Assembly: GCA_040382055.1 (NCBI GenBank)
Contig: JBEIGE010000029.1
Span: 1 to 33,877, forward strand
Source: JBEIGE01 sp040382055
GTDB lineage: Bacteria; Pseudomonadota; Gammaproteobacteria; Burkholderiales; Burkholderiaceae_C
Direction: 5' to 3'
Length of the DNA stretch: 33,877 nucleotides
Shown here one piece after another: positions 1-7,915 of the stretch. Position 1 is the stretch's first letter; each line of letters starts with the position of its first letter. Below the pieces are notes generated by a model. It was not told the DNA's origin. It searched no databases and saw only the letters and a list, made by a program, of their open reading frames with translations. The position numbers and the translations under genes are program-made.

Positions 1-276
1 CACTTGATTTTGTTGCGGCAATGATTTATGGGTCGTTGGCAACTGACGCTTAGGAATATTGGGCGGACGAGGCATCAATAAATTTTAGCTCAACCCCTGA
101 TAAAGACTGACTCAAGAATCCAGTGTGACTTAGATTATCTGAGGGGTATTAACCGGGTACGTTCCCCGACAGTGCGGACGGTCCATATCCCTTTCAAATC
201 GACAGGCCACATTTATTGAGGTTGACGAAATTCCCAATCGCTTTGGCTCCGATGAGGTGTTTCGAACAGATTGGCT
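1..276. other. Non-coding stretch upstream of the cyanate operon control region
   Basis: No convincing gene is visible here. The short open frames in either direction lack a ribosome binding site and show no recognisable protein family. The stretch lies upstream of the NtrC-like sites and may contain the end of, or the promoter for, a gene outside the window. I see no strong hairpin followed by a T run. Confidence 0.5.
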
Positions 277-293
277 TGCACTAGAAGAGTGCA
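277..293 (+). promoter_or_regulatory. NtrC-like enhancer site 1
   Basis: A perfect 6-bp inverted repeat, TGCACT-N5-AGTGCA, matches the 17-bp NtrC consensus TGCACC-N5-GGTGCA except for the symmetric C/G pair next to the spacer. Its centre is about 141 bp upstream of the predicted sigma-54 start of transcription. In E. coli glnAp2 one of the two strong NtrC sites is centred near -140. The sequence and spacing are seen; binding is inferred. Confidence 0.7.
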
Positions 294-310
294 GCTCAGG
301 GTCTTGTGTT

Positions 311-327
311 TGCACCAAGTTGGCGCG
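311..327 (+). promoter_or_regulatory. NtrC-like enhancer site 2
   Basis: The left half is TGCACC, an exact half-site. After 5 bases the right half is GGCGCG, which matches four of six positions of GGTGCA. The centre is 34 bp (about three helical turns) from site 1 and about 107 bp upstream of the predicted start of transcription. The second strong NtrC site of E. coli glnAp2 is near -108. The pair of sites is more persuasive than either one alone. Confidence 0.62.
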
Positions 328-399
328 TATTGGTGTTTATCTGGGTGTGCCGGGGATTCTTGTCTGTGAGTTTGAGTTGAATTGGCCTGTCCGTGGTGC

Positions 400-414
400 T
401 GGCATGACCTTTGC
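400..414 (+). promoter_or_regulatory. Sigma-54 (RpoN) promoter of the cyanate operon
   Basis: TGGCATG-ACCT-TTGC fits the -24/-12 consensus TGGCACG-N4-TTGC with a single change. The invariant GG and GC are separated by exactly 10 bp. The predicted start of transcription is near 426, leaving a leader of about 39 bases before the binding-protein gene at 465. With the two upstream NtrC-like palindromes this is a complete nitrogen-control promoter layout. Confidence 0.75.
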
Positions 415-464
415 GAAAGTAATGGCGTTGCCTATTTGCTCCGTCATTCACTTAAGGTGCCGCC

Positions 465-1868
465 ATGTCTGAATTCTTTGATCCCTACAACGCCGACCGC
501 CCCCTCATGCTCAAGTGCAGCTGTGGGAAAGATCACACCGAGGCAGAGCATGCCAAGGAGGTGTCGGCTGCTGGTGCCACCGCCGAGCTCACTCGGCGCA
601 GCCTGACGAGTGAGTTTGAGGCCTACTCCAACGAATTTATTGAAGCTACCCTGGTCAAGGCCATCTTCCCGCAAGACGAGGTGCGCCGGCGTTTTCTTCG
701 CGCAGTTGGGAAAAGTACGGCTATGGCGGCCATTGCCAGCGTTTTGCCGGTGGCCAGTCTGCAGGCCATGGCGCAAGACAAGAATGCATTGGAAAAGAAA
801 GACCTGAAGGTCGGTTTCATCCCAATTACCTGCGCCACTCCCTTGATCATGGCGCACCCCTTGGGCTTCTACAAGCAACAAGGTCTGAACGTTGAAGTCA
901 CCAAAACCGCCGGTTGGGCGCTGATTCGTGACAAGATGATCAACAAAGAATACGATGCGACACACTTTCTATCGCCTATGCCGCTGGCGATTTCCTTGGG
1001 GCTGGGCTCAACTGCCACGCCCATGAATGTGGCCACCATACAGAACATCAATGGCCAGGCCATCACCCTGAGCCTCAAGCACAAAGACAACCGCGACCCT
1101 AAGAACTGGAAAGGTTTCAAATTTGCCATTCCCTTTGAGTACAGTATTCACAACTTCCTGCTGCGCTACTACCTGGCCGAGGCGGGCCTGAACCCGGATA
1201 CCGACGTGCAGCTTCGCGTGATCCCGCCGGCTGAGATGGTGGCCAACCTGCGGGCTGGCAATATTGACGGCTTCCTTGGCCCCGACCCCTTCAACCAGCG
1301 GGCAGTATTTGAAGAGGTCGGTTTCATACACCTGCTGACCAAAGAGCTGTGGAACGGTCACCCCTGCTGCGCGTTTGGCACCAGCACCGAGTTCATTCAG
1401 AAAAACCCGAACACCTTTGCTGCGCTGTACCGCGCAGTGCTGACCTCTGCCGCCATGGCGCGCGACCCTAAAAACCGCGAGCTGATTGCCAAGGTGATTG
1501 CGCCCGCACAGTACTTGAACCAACCAGAAGCCGTACTGGCGCAGGTGCTGACCGGCAAGTTTGCCGACGGACTGGGCAACATCAAAAATGTGCCTGACCG
1601 GGCTGACTTTGACCCCATGCCCTGGCAGAGCATGGCGGTATGGATGCTCACGCAAATGCAACGTTGGGGCTACATCAAGGGCGACGTCAACTACAAGCAG
1701 ATTGCGGAAAAAGTGTTCCTGTTGACCGATGCCAAAAAACACATGAAGTCCTTGGACCAGAAAGTGCCCGATGGCGCCTACCCCAAGTTCAAGATCATGG
1801 GCAAGGAGTTTGACGCTGCCAAAGCAGCCGAGTACACCAACAGCTTTGCGATTCGCAAGGCGGCGTGA
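465..1868 (+). CDS. cynA: Nitrate/cyanate-type ABC transporter substrate-binding protein
   Basis: This 467-residue protein belongs to the NrtA/CmpA/CynA family of periplasmic binding proteins. Family features include the segment KVGFIPITCATPLIMA near residue 115 and a GHPCC motif in the C-terminal half. A Tat signal lies unusually deep: RRRFLR at residues 74-79, a hydrophobic stretch, and a likely cleavage site after AMA near residue 103. The first 73 residues form a polar leader with a CSCGKDH motif (C18, C20, H24, H29). The start at 465 is supported by AAGGTG five bases upstream and by the sigma-54 promoter before it. The gene is first in an operon ending in cyanase, so cyanate is the likeliest substrate. 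Nitrate or nitrite cannot be excluded from sequence. Family assignment is firm, substrate is inferred. Confidence 0.88.
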   Translation: MSEFFDPYNADRPLMLKCSCGKDHTEAEHAKEVSAAGATAELTRRSLTSEFEAYSNEFIEATLVKAIFPQDEVRRRFLRAVGKSTAMAAIASVLPVASLQAMAQDKNALEKKDLKVGFIPITCATPLIMAHPLGFYKQQGLNVEVTKTAGWALIRDKMINKEYDATHFLSPMPLAISLGLGSTATPMNVATIQNINGQAITLSLKHKDNRDPKNWKGFKFAIPFEYSIHNFLLRYYLAEAGLNPDTDVQLRVIPPAEMVANLRAGNIDGFLGPDPFNQRAVFEEVGFIHLLTKELWNGHPCCAFGTSTEFIQKNPNTFAALYRAVLTSAAMARDPKNRELIAKVIAPAQYLNQPEAVLAQVLTGKFADGLGNIKNVPDRADFDPMPWQSMAVWMLTQMQRWGYIKGDVNYKQIAEKVFLLTDAKKHMKSLDQKVPDGAYPKFKIMGKEFDAAKAAEYTNSFAIRKAA

Positions 1869-1869
1869 G

Positions 1870-2730
1870 GTGACATCGTTGCGGGTGCGCGCGGCACTGG
1901 TGTCACTGCTGATTTTTTTGACTATCCTGGGTATCTGGTACGTCGCCACAGCCTCCACTGGCGTAGTTGGTGCATCGAGTGCTGGTATGTCTGCCGAACA
2001 GGTGGAATACGCCAAGATGATGGGTAAAGACCCGGGAGCTGTCAAAGCCAGCGGTTTTCCCACGCTGGGCCAGATGGGCGTCACGGTGTGGGGGCACCTC
2101 ACCAACCCTTTTTACGACAACGGGCCGAACGACAAAGGCATTGCGATTCAACTTGCTCATTCCCTGGGGCGTGTTGGCCTGGGCTTTGCGCTGGCTTGTC
2201 TTGTGGCCATTCCGTTGGGGTTTGTGATTGGTATGTCTCCGCTATTGCGCCAGGCGTTTGACCCGTTCATTCAGGTTCTTAAACCCATCAGCCCGCTGGC
2301 ATGGATGCCGCTGGCGCTATACACCATCAAAGACTCATCCATCTCTGGCATCTTTGTGATTTTCATCTGTTCTGTATGGCCCATGTTGGTCAATACCGCT
2401 TTTGGTGTGGCATCGGTTCGTCGTGATTGGCTCAACGTCGCAGCCACCCTGGAGGTCAGCCCCCTGCGCAAGGCTTTTCTGGTGATTCTTCCGGCCGCTG
2501 CGCCCACGATCCTCACGGGCATGAGGATCAGCATGGGTATTGCCTGGCTGGTGATTGTGGCTGCTGAAATGCTGGTCGGTGGTACGGGCATTGGCTACTT
2601 TGTCTGGAACGAATGGAACAACCTGTCGCTCACCAATGTGATTTTTGCCATTTTGGTCATCGGTATTGTGGGCATGCTGCTGGACCTCGTTTTTGGTCAA
2701 TTGCAAAAAGCGGTGACTTATGTGGAATAA
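1870..2730 (+). CDS. cynB: Nitrate/cyanate-type ABC transporter permease
   Basis: This is an inner-membrane permease of the NrtB/CynB type with several hydrophobic segments. The EAA-type loop that contacts the ATPase lies around LEVSPLRKAFLVILPAAAP. GTG at 1870 is chosen as the start, one base after the stop of the binding-protein gene. AAGG lies nine bases before it, and the encoded N-terminus leads straight into the first membrane segment, giving 286 residues. The frame stays open further upstream inside the preceding gene, but that part reads as out-of-frame sequence. TTG at 1879 is an alternative start. The tight coupling implies translation linked to the binding protein. Confidence 0.88.
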   Translation: MTSLRVRAALVSLLIFLTILGIWYVATASTGVVGASSAGMSAEQVEYAKMMGKDPGAVKASGFPTLGQMGVTVWGHLTNPFYDNGPNDKGIAIQLAHSLGRVGLGFALACLVAIPLGFVIGMSPLLRQAFDPFIQVLKPISPLAWMPLALYTIKDSSISGIFVIFICSVWPMLVNTAFGVASVRRDWLNVAATLEVSPLRKAFLVILPAAAPTILTGMRISMGIAWLVIVAAEMLVGGTGIGYFVWNEWNNLSLTNVIFAILVIGIVGMLLDLVFGQLQKAVTYVE

Positions 2731-2751
2731 ACCAAGTTCAGGTTGCCGCTG

Positions 2752-3546
2752 ATGGACGCTTTTCTCAAAATTGAAAAACTGGGCAAGGCTTTTGTACCTG
2801 CCAAGCCGGTCTTTGCCGATGTGTCCTTCACGCTGGACAAGGGTGAGTTCGTTTGCATCATCGGGCATTCCGGCTGCGGGAAGACCACCATCCTCAATGT
2901 CCTGGCCGGGCTAGATACCGCCAGCATGGGCCATGTGTTCATGGATGGCCGCGAAGTGGTCGGGCCCAGCCTGGAGCGCGGGGTGGTGTTTCAAGGCCAT
3001 GCCCTGATGCCCTGGCTGAGCGTGCGACAAAATATCGCTTTCGCAGTCAAGTCACGCTGGCCGCTATGGAAGAAAAGCGAGGTGGACGCCCAGGTCGAGA
3101 AGTTCGTGGCCATGGTGGGGTTGAGCCCGGCAATCGATAAAAAACCCAGTCAGTTGTCGGGTGGCATGAAGCAACGTGTTGGTATTGCACGCGCTTTCTC
3201 CATTCAACCCAAAATGCTGCTTCTTGATGAGCCGTTTGGTGCGCTGGATGCACTCACTCGGGGCACGATTCAGGACGAGCTGATGGGCATTGTGCGTCTG
3301 ACGCAGCAGACTGTATTCATGATCACCCACGATGTAGACGAGGCCATTTTACTGGCTGACCGCATTTTGTTAATGAGTAATGGCGCTGAGGCCGAAGGTC
3401 TCTACAAACCTGGCGGTATTGCCGAGGTGGTGGTCAACCCCTTGCCGCGCAGCCGCAAACGCTCGGACCTGCACCACCTGGAGGGCTACTACGATTTCCG
3501 CAACCACATTGTTGATTTCCTGGTCACCCGGGCTAGCGCCCATTGA
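2752..3546 (+). CDS. cynD: Nitrate/cyanate-type ABC transporter ATP-binding protein
   Basis: This 264-residue ATPase powers the importer. Walker A is GHSGCGKTT at residues 38-46, the signature is LSGGMKQR, Walker B is LLLDEPFGALDALT and the switch region is ITHDVDEA. It is a single-domain ATPase, like NrtD/CynD, without the extra substrate-binding-like domain of NrtC. ATG at 2752 is chosen; TTG at 2743 would add three residues. The ribosome binding site is weak (CAGG). The gap after the permease is 21 bases, so it is part of the same transcript. Confidence 0.9.
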   Translation: MDAFLKIEKLGKAFVPAKPVFADVSFTLDKGEFVCIIGHSGCGKTTILNVLAGLDTASMGHVFMDGREVVGPSLERGVVFQGHALMPWLSVRQNIAFAVKSRWPLWKKSEVDAQVEKFVAMVGLSPAIDKKPSQLSGGMKQRVGIARAFSIQPKMLLLDEPFGALDALTRGTIQDELMGIVRLTQQTVFMITHDVDEAILLADRILLMSNGAEAEGLYKPGGIAEVVVNPLPRSRKRSDLHHLEGYYDFRNHIVDFLVTRASAH

Positions 3547-3611
3547 TCGCATACGGCCTTTACCCGCCATCAGAGTTTATTTTCAACCGCAACTAAAAAC
3601 ATGGAGTCACT

Positions 3612-4055
3612 ATGAACCGCATGGACATCACTGAAAAAATCATCACAACCAAAGTTTCCAAAGGCATTACCTGGGATTCTGTGGCCAGGAAGGTTGGACA
3701 GTCCAAAGAATGGACCACAGCCTTGTGCCTGGGCCAGATGACGGCCACACCCGCACAAGCCAAGATCATGGGCAAAATCTTTGGCCTTAGTGCCGAAGAG
3801 CAAAAATGGTTGCAAGTGGTTCCCTACAAGGGATCGCTCGACACAGCCGTTCCAACCGATCCCCTGATCTACCGTTGGTACGAAATTGTCAGCGTCTATG
3901 GCACCACCATCAAGGAACTCATCCACGAAGAGTTCGGCGATGGCATCATGAGCGCGATTGATTTTTCAATGGATATTCAGCGCCAGCCCGATCCCAAAGG
4001 TGACCGTGTGAATGTGGTTCTTTCAGGCAAGTTCCTGCCTTATAAAACCTACTAG
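3612..4055 (+). CDS. cynS: Cyanase (cyanate hydratase)
   Basis: Cyanase converts cyanate and bicarbonate to carbamate and CO2, and the carbamate then breaks down to ammonia. The 147-residue protein has the helical N-terminal domain and the highly conserved C-terminal segment IYRWYE...GTTIKELIHEEFGDGI. The catalytic triad known from E. coli (R96, E99, S122) corresponds to R88, E91 and S114, all present at a constant offset of eight. GGAG lies eight bases before the ATG. The gene follows the transporter after 65 bases and is probably the last gene of the sigma-54-driven operon, so imported cyanate would be used as a nitrogen source. It converges on the next gene with only 13 bases between. Confidence 0.97.
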   Translation: MNRMDITEKIITTKVSKGITWDSVARKVGQSKEWTTALCLGQMTATPAQAKIMGKIFGLSAEEQKWLQVVPYKGSLDTAVPTDPLIYRWYEIVSVYGTTIKELIHEEFGDGIMSAIDFSMDIQRQPDPKGDRVNVVLSGKFLPYKTY

Positions 4056-4068
4056 GTCATTGGCCGGA

Positions 4069-6435
4069 CTAAAACCCGGTCCAACCAGCCTGATACTCTG
4101 CAAACAGCACTTTGGCACCACAGGCTTGCGCGAATTCGGCAATTAACCTGCCTTTGCCGCCAACGTTTGGGTTGCCAACGAAATTGATTTGCTGGTTCTC
4201 ACCGGTAATGAAATCCGCGTTGAGTGGACAGTCGTCAACCACGACCAACGTCTGAGGTCCGATACAACGCATGACTGCGGCCAGTTCTTTCAGGTGGTGA
4301 ATCGCCGAGGGCATCCAATAGACCATGTCCAGGTCAAAGGAGTCGAGATACAGCAGATCAATTTTCTGCCCGCTTGCAGCCAATTGCTGTGCCAACTGGC
4401 TCAGGTAATGAACGCTGTCATCTTGCGTGACTTGCACCCGTGGGCTCACCAGCTTGCGGCATTCAGCCACTGATATTGGGCTGATGTCCACCGTCTGGCA
4501 GCTTGATTGCGGGTCGCGGCTCGAGATGTAGCGGTCGAACAGCAAGGTGCTCTGGCCGTCGCCTGCCCAATTGCCGGCGCTGCGTGCGCAACCGGTTTCA
4601 ACGATGGTGACCGGGCCAGACAGCGTGTCCATGTAGGTAAAGACCTGCCGGAATGTTTTTTCCCTGTGCGCCAGAAGAGGGGCTGCCTCTATGTTGAAAA
4701 AATCCCAGAATTCAGTGTTTGTCATGGTAATGAAGGGTGTGTTGTTGGGTGTCGAACTTGGGGTTTGTGATGATCCTGTGTTGCAAACGAGGGCCAGCAG
4801 ATCTTCACGAACCTTTTGCAGTACCGGAGCCCACGTGTCAAATTGCGCTTGCCGGTAAAGCCGTACACTGCTGTACCAGGGGCTGTGAATTCCGCTTTCC
4901 AACCAGCGCCAGCAGCTGTCGAATCGGTTGAGAAGCCAAACTGGTTTGCCCATGGCAGCTGCCAGGTGCGCAGTTGAAGTGTCAACGCTGATCACCATAT
5001 CAAGCCGGTCAATCAGGGCGGCGGTATCGGAAAAGTCGCTCAGAAAATCAGCTGCATTGAACAGGTTATGGTCAGGCCAGACGGCCTCTTTGCGCTCCAG
5101 GAGTTCAGCCTCAGCCGGATTGCCTTTTTGTAGACTCACGAACAAAATTCCAGGACAGTTCAGGCCTGCTATATCGTTCAGTGGAATGTTGCGTCGCTCA
5201 TTGACGCGCCAAAGCTCAGGCTGGTCGGCCCGGAAACCACCATTCCAGACCAGTCCGATCCTGGGCCTATTGCCGAAGGGAGCCAGTCGCTGTTCCCAGA
5301 TCGCAGTACTGTCTGCATCTGCCCTCAGGTACCCTTTTGAAAGCGGTATCGTTTCCAGGGTGGTCTTAAAAGCCAGGGGCAGGCTCATGAGCGGGCAATG
5401 GTAGTCAAATTCACCTACCGGGGTGCCGCTTGCAACCACTTCAATGTCACCCGGTATGCACGTGAGCAGGCTGACCAGTGGCGCCTGGACAGCCAAAATG
5501 ACACGCGCACCCATGGCTGCTATCAGCGGTGCGTAGCGACAAAACTGGATCGTGTCACCCAAACCCTGTTCAGCGTGCAAAAAAATGACTTTGCCCTCAA
5601 GAGACTGGTCTCCCAGCCAAAGCGGCTGGGTAAAGAGGGGTTGGTTCTTCATGTAGCTGGGTTGCTGGTGTCGCCATTCGTACAGACGCCAACCCTTTGC
5701 ATAGTCACCCATTAACAGTAACAGTACGGCGATATTCCAATACGCCTCGGTGTGCTTAGGGTTGAGTTCAAGCGCCTTTTCGTAGCTAGACAGCGCCGGA
5801 CCGCTGATAAGCAGTTCATGCTGGGCGACAGCCCGGTTGTAATAGGCCACCGCAAAGTCCGGCTGGATTGCAATAGCCGCATTCATATCCGCAATCGCTT
5901 CCTGTTGACGGTTCAGACTGATCAGGGCGTGGCCGCGGTTGTTATATGCATTTGCGTGCTCCGGTTCCAGCGCGATGGCTGCACTACAGTCGTCCACCGC
6001 CTGCTGGAACTGCTTCAGGGCGTAATGAGTCAGGCTCCGGTTGGTGTAGGCGTCTGCGAAGTTTGGTGCAAACTCGATAGCCAGGTCAAAGCTTGCCAGG
6101 GCAGCCAGAAATTGCCCGCTGGCGTGTTGCGTCAGTCCAAGGTTGTTATGCGCATGGGCGCTACGGGGTTGAATCGACAGTGCATGGATAAAGTGTGCCG
6201 CGGCCATTGGGTAATCACCCGCCTGGTAAGCAATAGCCCCTTGCAAGTGCACAGCGTCAAAATAATCCGGAATGGTGGCTAGGATCTTCAGGCAAATCGC
6301 CTTGGCTTCGCGTGTCTTGCCTTGCTGGTACGCGGCGAATGCCCGTGCATAGTCAAGGCTTACACCGGACGACATTGCGTTGGCAGGTGCAGATGAGCGA
6401 CTGTTTGGGCGATAAGTCGTACGCGGTTTAACCAT
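4069..6435 (-). CDS. TPR / GT9-like glycosyltransferase / SAM methyltransferase-like fusion protein
   Basis: This 788-residue protein has three parts. Residues about 27-255 are tandem tetratricopeptide repeats with motifs such as AHNNLG, AYTNRS and AYNNRG. Residues about 280-550 resemble the heptosyltransferase/GT9-like domain found in TPR glycosyltransferases (HAEQGLGDTIQFCRYA, RIGLVWNGG, MVISVDTSTAHLAAAMGKPVW). After a Ser/Thr/Pro-rich linker, residues about 576-788 look like a class I methyltransferase or cephalosporin-hydroxylase-type Rossmann domain (IVETGCARSAGNW, KIDLLYLDSFD, LVVVDDCP). There is no signal peptide, so it is probably cytoplasmic. Such TPR-glycosyltransferases are often linked to protein or polysaccharide modification. 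Closeness to the flagellar genes makes flagellin a possible but unproven target. No good ribosome binding site is seen, and ATG at 6375 is an alternative start. Confidence 0.75.
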   Translation of the reverse strand: MVKPRTTYRPNSRSSAPANAMSSGVSLDYARAFAAYQQGKTREAKAICLKILATIPDYFDAVHLQGAIAYQAGDYPMAAAHFIHALSIQPRSAHAHNNLGLTQHASGQFLAALASFDLAIEFAPNFADAYTNRSLTHYALKQFQQAVDDCSAAIALEPEHANAYNNRGHALISLNRQQEAIADMNAAIAIQPDFAVAYYNRAVAQHELLISGPALSSYEKALELNPKHTEAYWNIAVLLLLMGDYAKGWRLYEWRHQQPSYMKNQPLFTQPLWLGDQSLEGKVIFLHAEQGLGDTIQFCRYAPLIAAMGARVILAVQAPLVSLLTCIPGDIEVVASGTPVGEFDYHCPLMSLPLAFKTTLETIPLSKGYLRADADSTAIWEQRLAPFGNRPRIGLVWNGGFRADQPELWRVNERRNIPLNDIAGLNCPGILFVSLQKGNPAEAELLERKEAVWPDHNLFNAADFLSDFSDTAALIDRLDMVISVDTSTAHLAAAMGKPVWLLNRFDSCWRWLESGIHSPWYSSVRLYRQAQFDTWAPVLQKVREDLLALVCNTGSSQTPSSTPNNTPFITMTNTEFWDFFNIEAAPLLAHREKTFRQVFTYMDTLSGPVTIVETGCARSAGNWAGDGQSTLLFDRYISSRDPQSSCQTVDISPISVAECRKLVSPRVQVTQDDSVHYLSQLAQQLAASGQKIDLLYLDSFDLDMVYWMPSAIHHLKELAAVMRCIGPQTLVVVDDCPLNADFITGENQQINFVGNPNVGGKGRLIAEFAQACGAKVLFAEYQAGWTGF

Positions 6436-6625
6436 GGCGTGTGGAGGCTTCCCAGTGATGTGAGCCGGTGATTCGATGACTGGGAATAACTTTACCGGTA
6501 ATTGTTTGAGCTGAATGACTTTGTAAATTGGTTATATCGAAGTATTTCAGCGGATCAGGCAATCCCCCCGGTGACCCCTACCCAAGCGAGGCGCATGGCT
6601 TTAGGGGCGCCTTTGTATATCCGGA
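6436..6625. other. Intergenic region between the TPR fusion gene and the rubredoxin-reductase gene
   Basis: This 190-bp gap should hold the promoter of the TPR fusion gene (minus strand) and the end of the rubredoxin-reductase transcript. It is AT-richer than its surroundings. A 6-bp stem (AGGCGC/GCGCCT, about 6589-6612) lies just after the reductase stop, but no T run follows it on the minus strand. I see no sigma-54 or sigma-28 element here. Confidence 0.4.
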
Positions 6626-7915
6626 TTAATGCAGAGTCAGTGGATGTGAAGTGGTCTTGACCCGCACCACCGTGGGTCGCAACTCATAAGGAACGGCCGG
6701 GGCTCCCACGATGGCCGCTGCGATCGTTCTGGCTTGACGCGCAATGGGTTCAATGAATCTGCTGCCCTGCCCATTGATGGTGATGCAGTCACCCAGAGCA
6801 TGAATGTTCCGGTCGCTGGTTCGCAAGGTGGCGGCGTCGACCGCAATGCCGTTGTTCCAGGCCAGATCGGCGCTCAGTGCCAGTCGCCCCGGGGTTTTCA
6901 GGCCAACAGCCACAATCACCTGGTCGGCAGCAAAGCGCTGGCCACAGTCAGTACTCACCCGGTAGCGTTGGCCTACCTTTTCAACGCCGGCCACCTTCAA
7001 ATTACCAATAAAACGTATCGGAAGATCCCGCCAGGCGTGTAAAACCTGATGCCCGGCTTGCGCAGACTTCCAGCGTGCCAAGGGTTCGTCCTGCACGTCC
7101 AGGAGGGTGATCCGGTGGCCGCCCAGCGCCAAGTCATTTGCCAGCTCGCTGCCGATCAGACCCGCACCGACGATCAAAATATCTTTGGGTCCTGTATCTT
7201 TGATGTCCCCGAGGGCTTTACACAGTTGCTGGTAAGCCTCCAGATGGTTGATCCGCCAGCACAGATGGGCAGGCAGATGCGCAGGTAACGCGGCTTGTGC
7301 CCCATGTGCCAAAACCAGCTGGTCGTAGTGCAATGGGCCGCGGGTGGTGCGCAATTGCTGTAGGTCAGCGCAGATGCGGACCGCATGGGTTCGGGCCAAC
7401 AAGCGCAGATTGAGCCGCTGCGCGGCATGAGCACCACTTTCCTTGATGAACTTATCTGCAGTTATGCATTTGGCCATGGCCACGGATAGCAAGGGCTTGT
7501 CATACACATCGCCAGCGCAAGCGGTTACCAGGGTGATAGGGAGATCGGTGTCGAGGGCGCGTAAATTCTCGGCAATCTGCCAACCTGCACGACCTGCTCC
7601 CACAATTACCACCCCATTCCGTGAATGACCCGACTGAGCCGCACGCTTAAGTGTGCCGACAGCTATGCCGCTGCCTAGCCTGGAGCGCAAGGCATCCACG
7701 CTGGGAGGGGTGTAAGGCTCAAAATCAGCCTTAGTTACACCGCACAGCGGGCAGGACCAGTCGGTGGGGATATCGGCAAAACGGGTGCCGGCTGCGAGCC
7801 CGCCGTCGGGGTCGCCCTCGGCTTCGTTGTAGATGTAGCCGCAGGCTTTGCAAATATAGGTTTGCCAGGGAGCGAGAGCCAGCACCGCTTGAGCAACCGC
7901 TGTCTGCGTCATCAT
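6626..7915 (-). CDS. Rubredoxin fused to NAD(P)H:rubredoxin reductase
   Basis: This 429-residue electron-transfer protein joins an N-terminal rubredoxin to a flavoprotein reductase. The rubredoxin iron site is C22-x2-C25 and C55-x2-C58 with the family's CGYIYNEAEGDPDGG and DWSCPLCG segments. A linker of about 30 residues leads to the FAD-binding GxGxxG (VVIVGAGRAG, about residue 103), the NAD(P)-binding GxGxxG (ILIVGAGLIG, about 247) and the FAD-contacting ALGDC near the end. It would pass electrons from NAD(P)H via FAD to its own Fe(Cys)4 centre and on to a partner. The start overlaps the stop of the upstream acyl-CoA-dehydrogenase-like gene by four bases (ATGA), so that oxidase/oxygenase-like protein is the obvious candidate partner. 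It differs from the stand-alone alkane hydroxylase rubredoxin reductases by the fusion. Confidence 0.9.
   Translation of the reverse strand: MMTQTAVAQAVLALAPWQTYICKACGYIYNEAEGDPDGGLAAGTRFADIPTDWSCPLCGVTKADFEPYTPPSVDALRSRLGSGIAVGTLKRAAQSGHSRNGVVIVGAGRAGWQIAENLRALDTDLPITLVTACAGDVYDKPLLSVAMAKCITADKFIKESGAHAAQRLNLRLLARTHAVRICADLQQLRTTRGPLHYDQLVLAHGAQAALPAHLPAHLCWRINHLEAYQQLCKALGDIKDTGPKDILIVGAGLIGSELANDLALGGHRITLLDVQDEPLARWKSAQAGHQVLHAWRDLPIRFIGNLKVAGVEKVGQRYRVSTDCGQRFAADQVIVAVGLKTPGRLALSADLAWNNGIAVDAATLRTSDRNIHALGDCITINGQGSRFIEPIARQARTIAAAIVGAPAVPYELRPTVVRVKTTSHPLTLH

Noticed and set aside
130..472. Small open frames in the leader before the cyanate operon
   Set aside because: They lack ribosome binding sites and recognisable sequence, and they overlap the NtrC-like and sigma-54 elements.
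1771..1869. Upstream extension of the permease frame
   Set aside because: It overlaps the end of the binding-protein gene in another frame and encodes no membrane segment. GTG 1870 with AAGG at proper distance is the better start.
1008..2105. Long minus-strand open frame of 365 codons opposite the transporter genes
   Set aside because: It lies antisense to two clearly recognised genes (binding protein and permease), has no family features, and is a typical shadow frame of GC-rich coding sequence.
6589..6612. Hairpin AGGCGC/GCGCCT as terminator of the rubredoxin-reductase operon
   Set aside because: Only six base pairs with a long loop and no T run after it on the minus strand, so it is too weak to call as a terminator.
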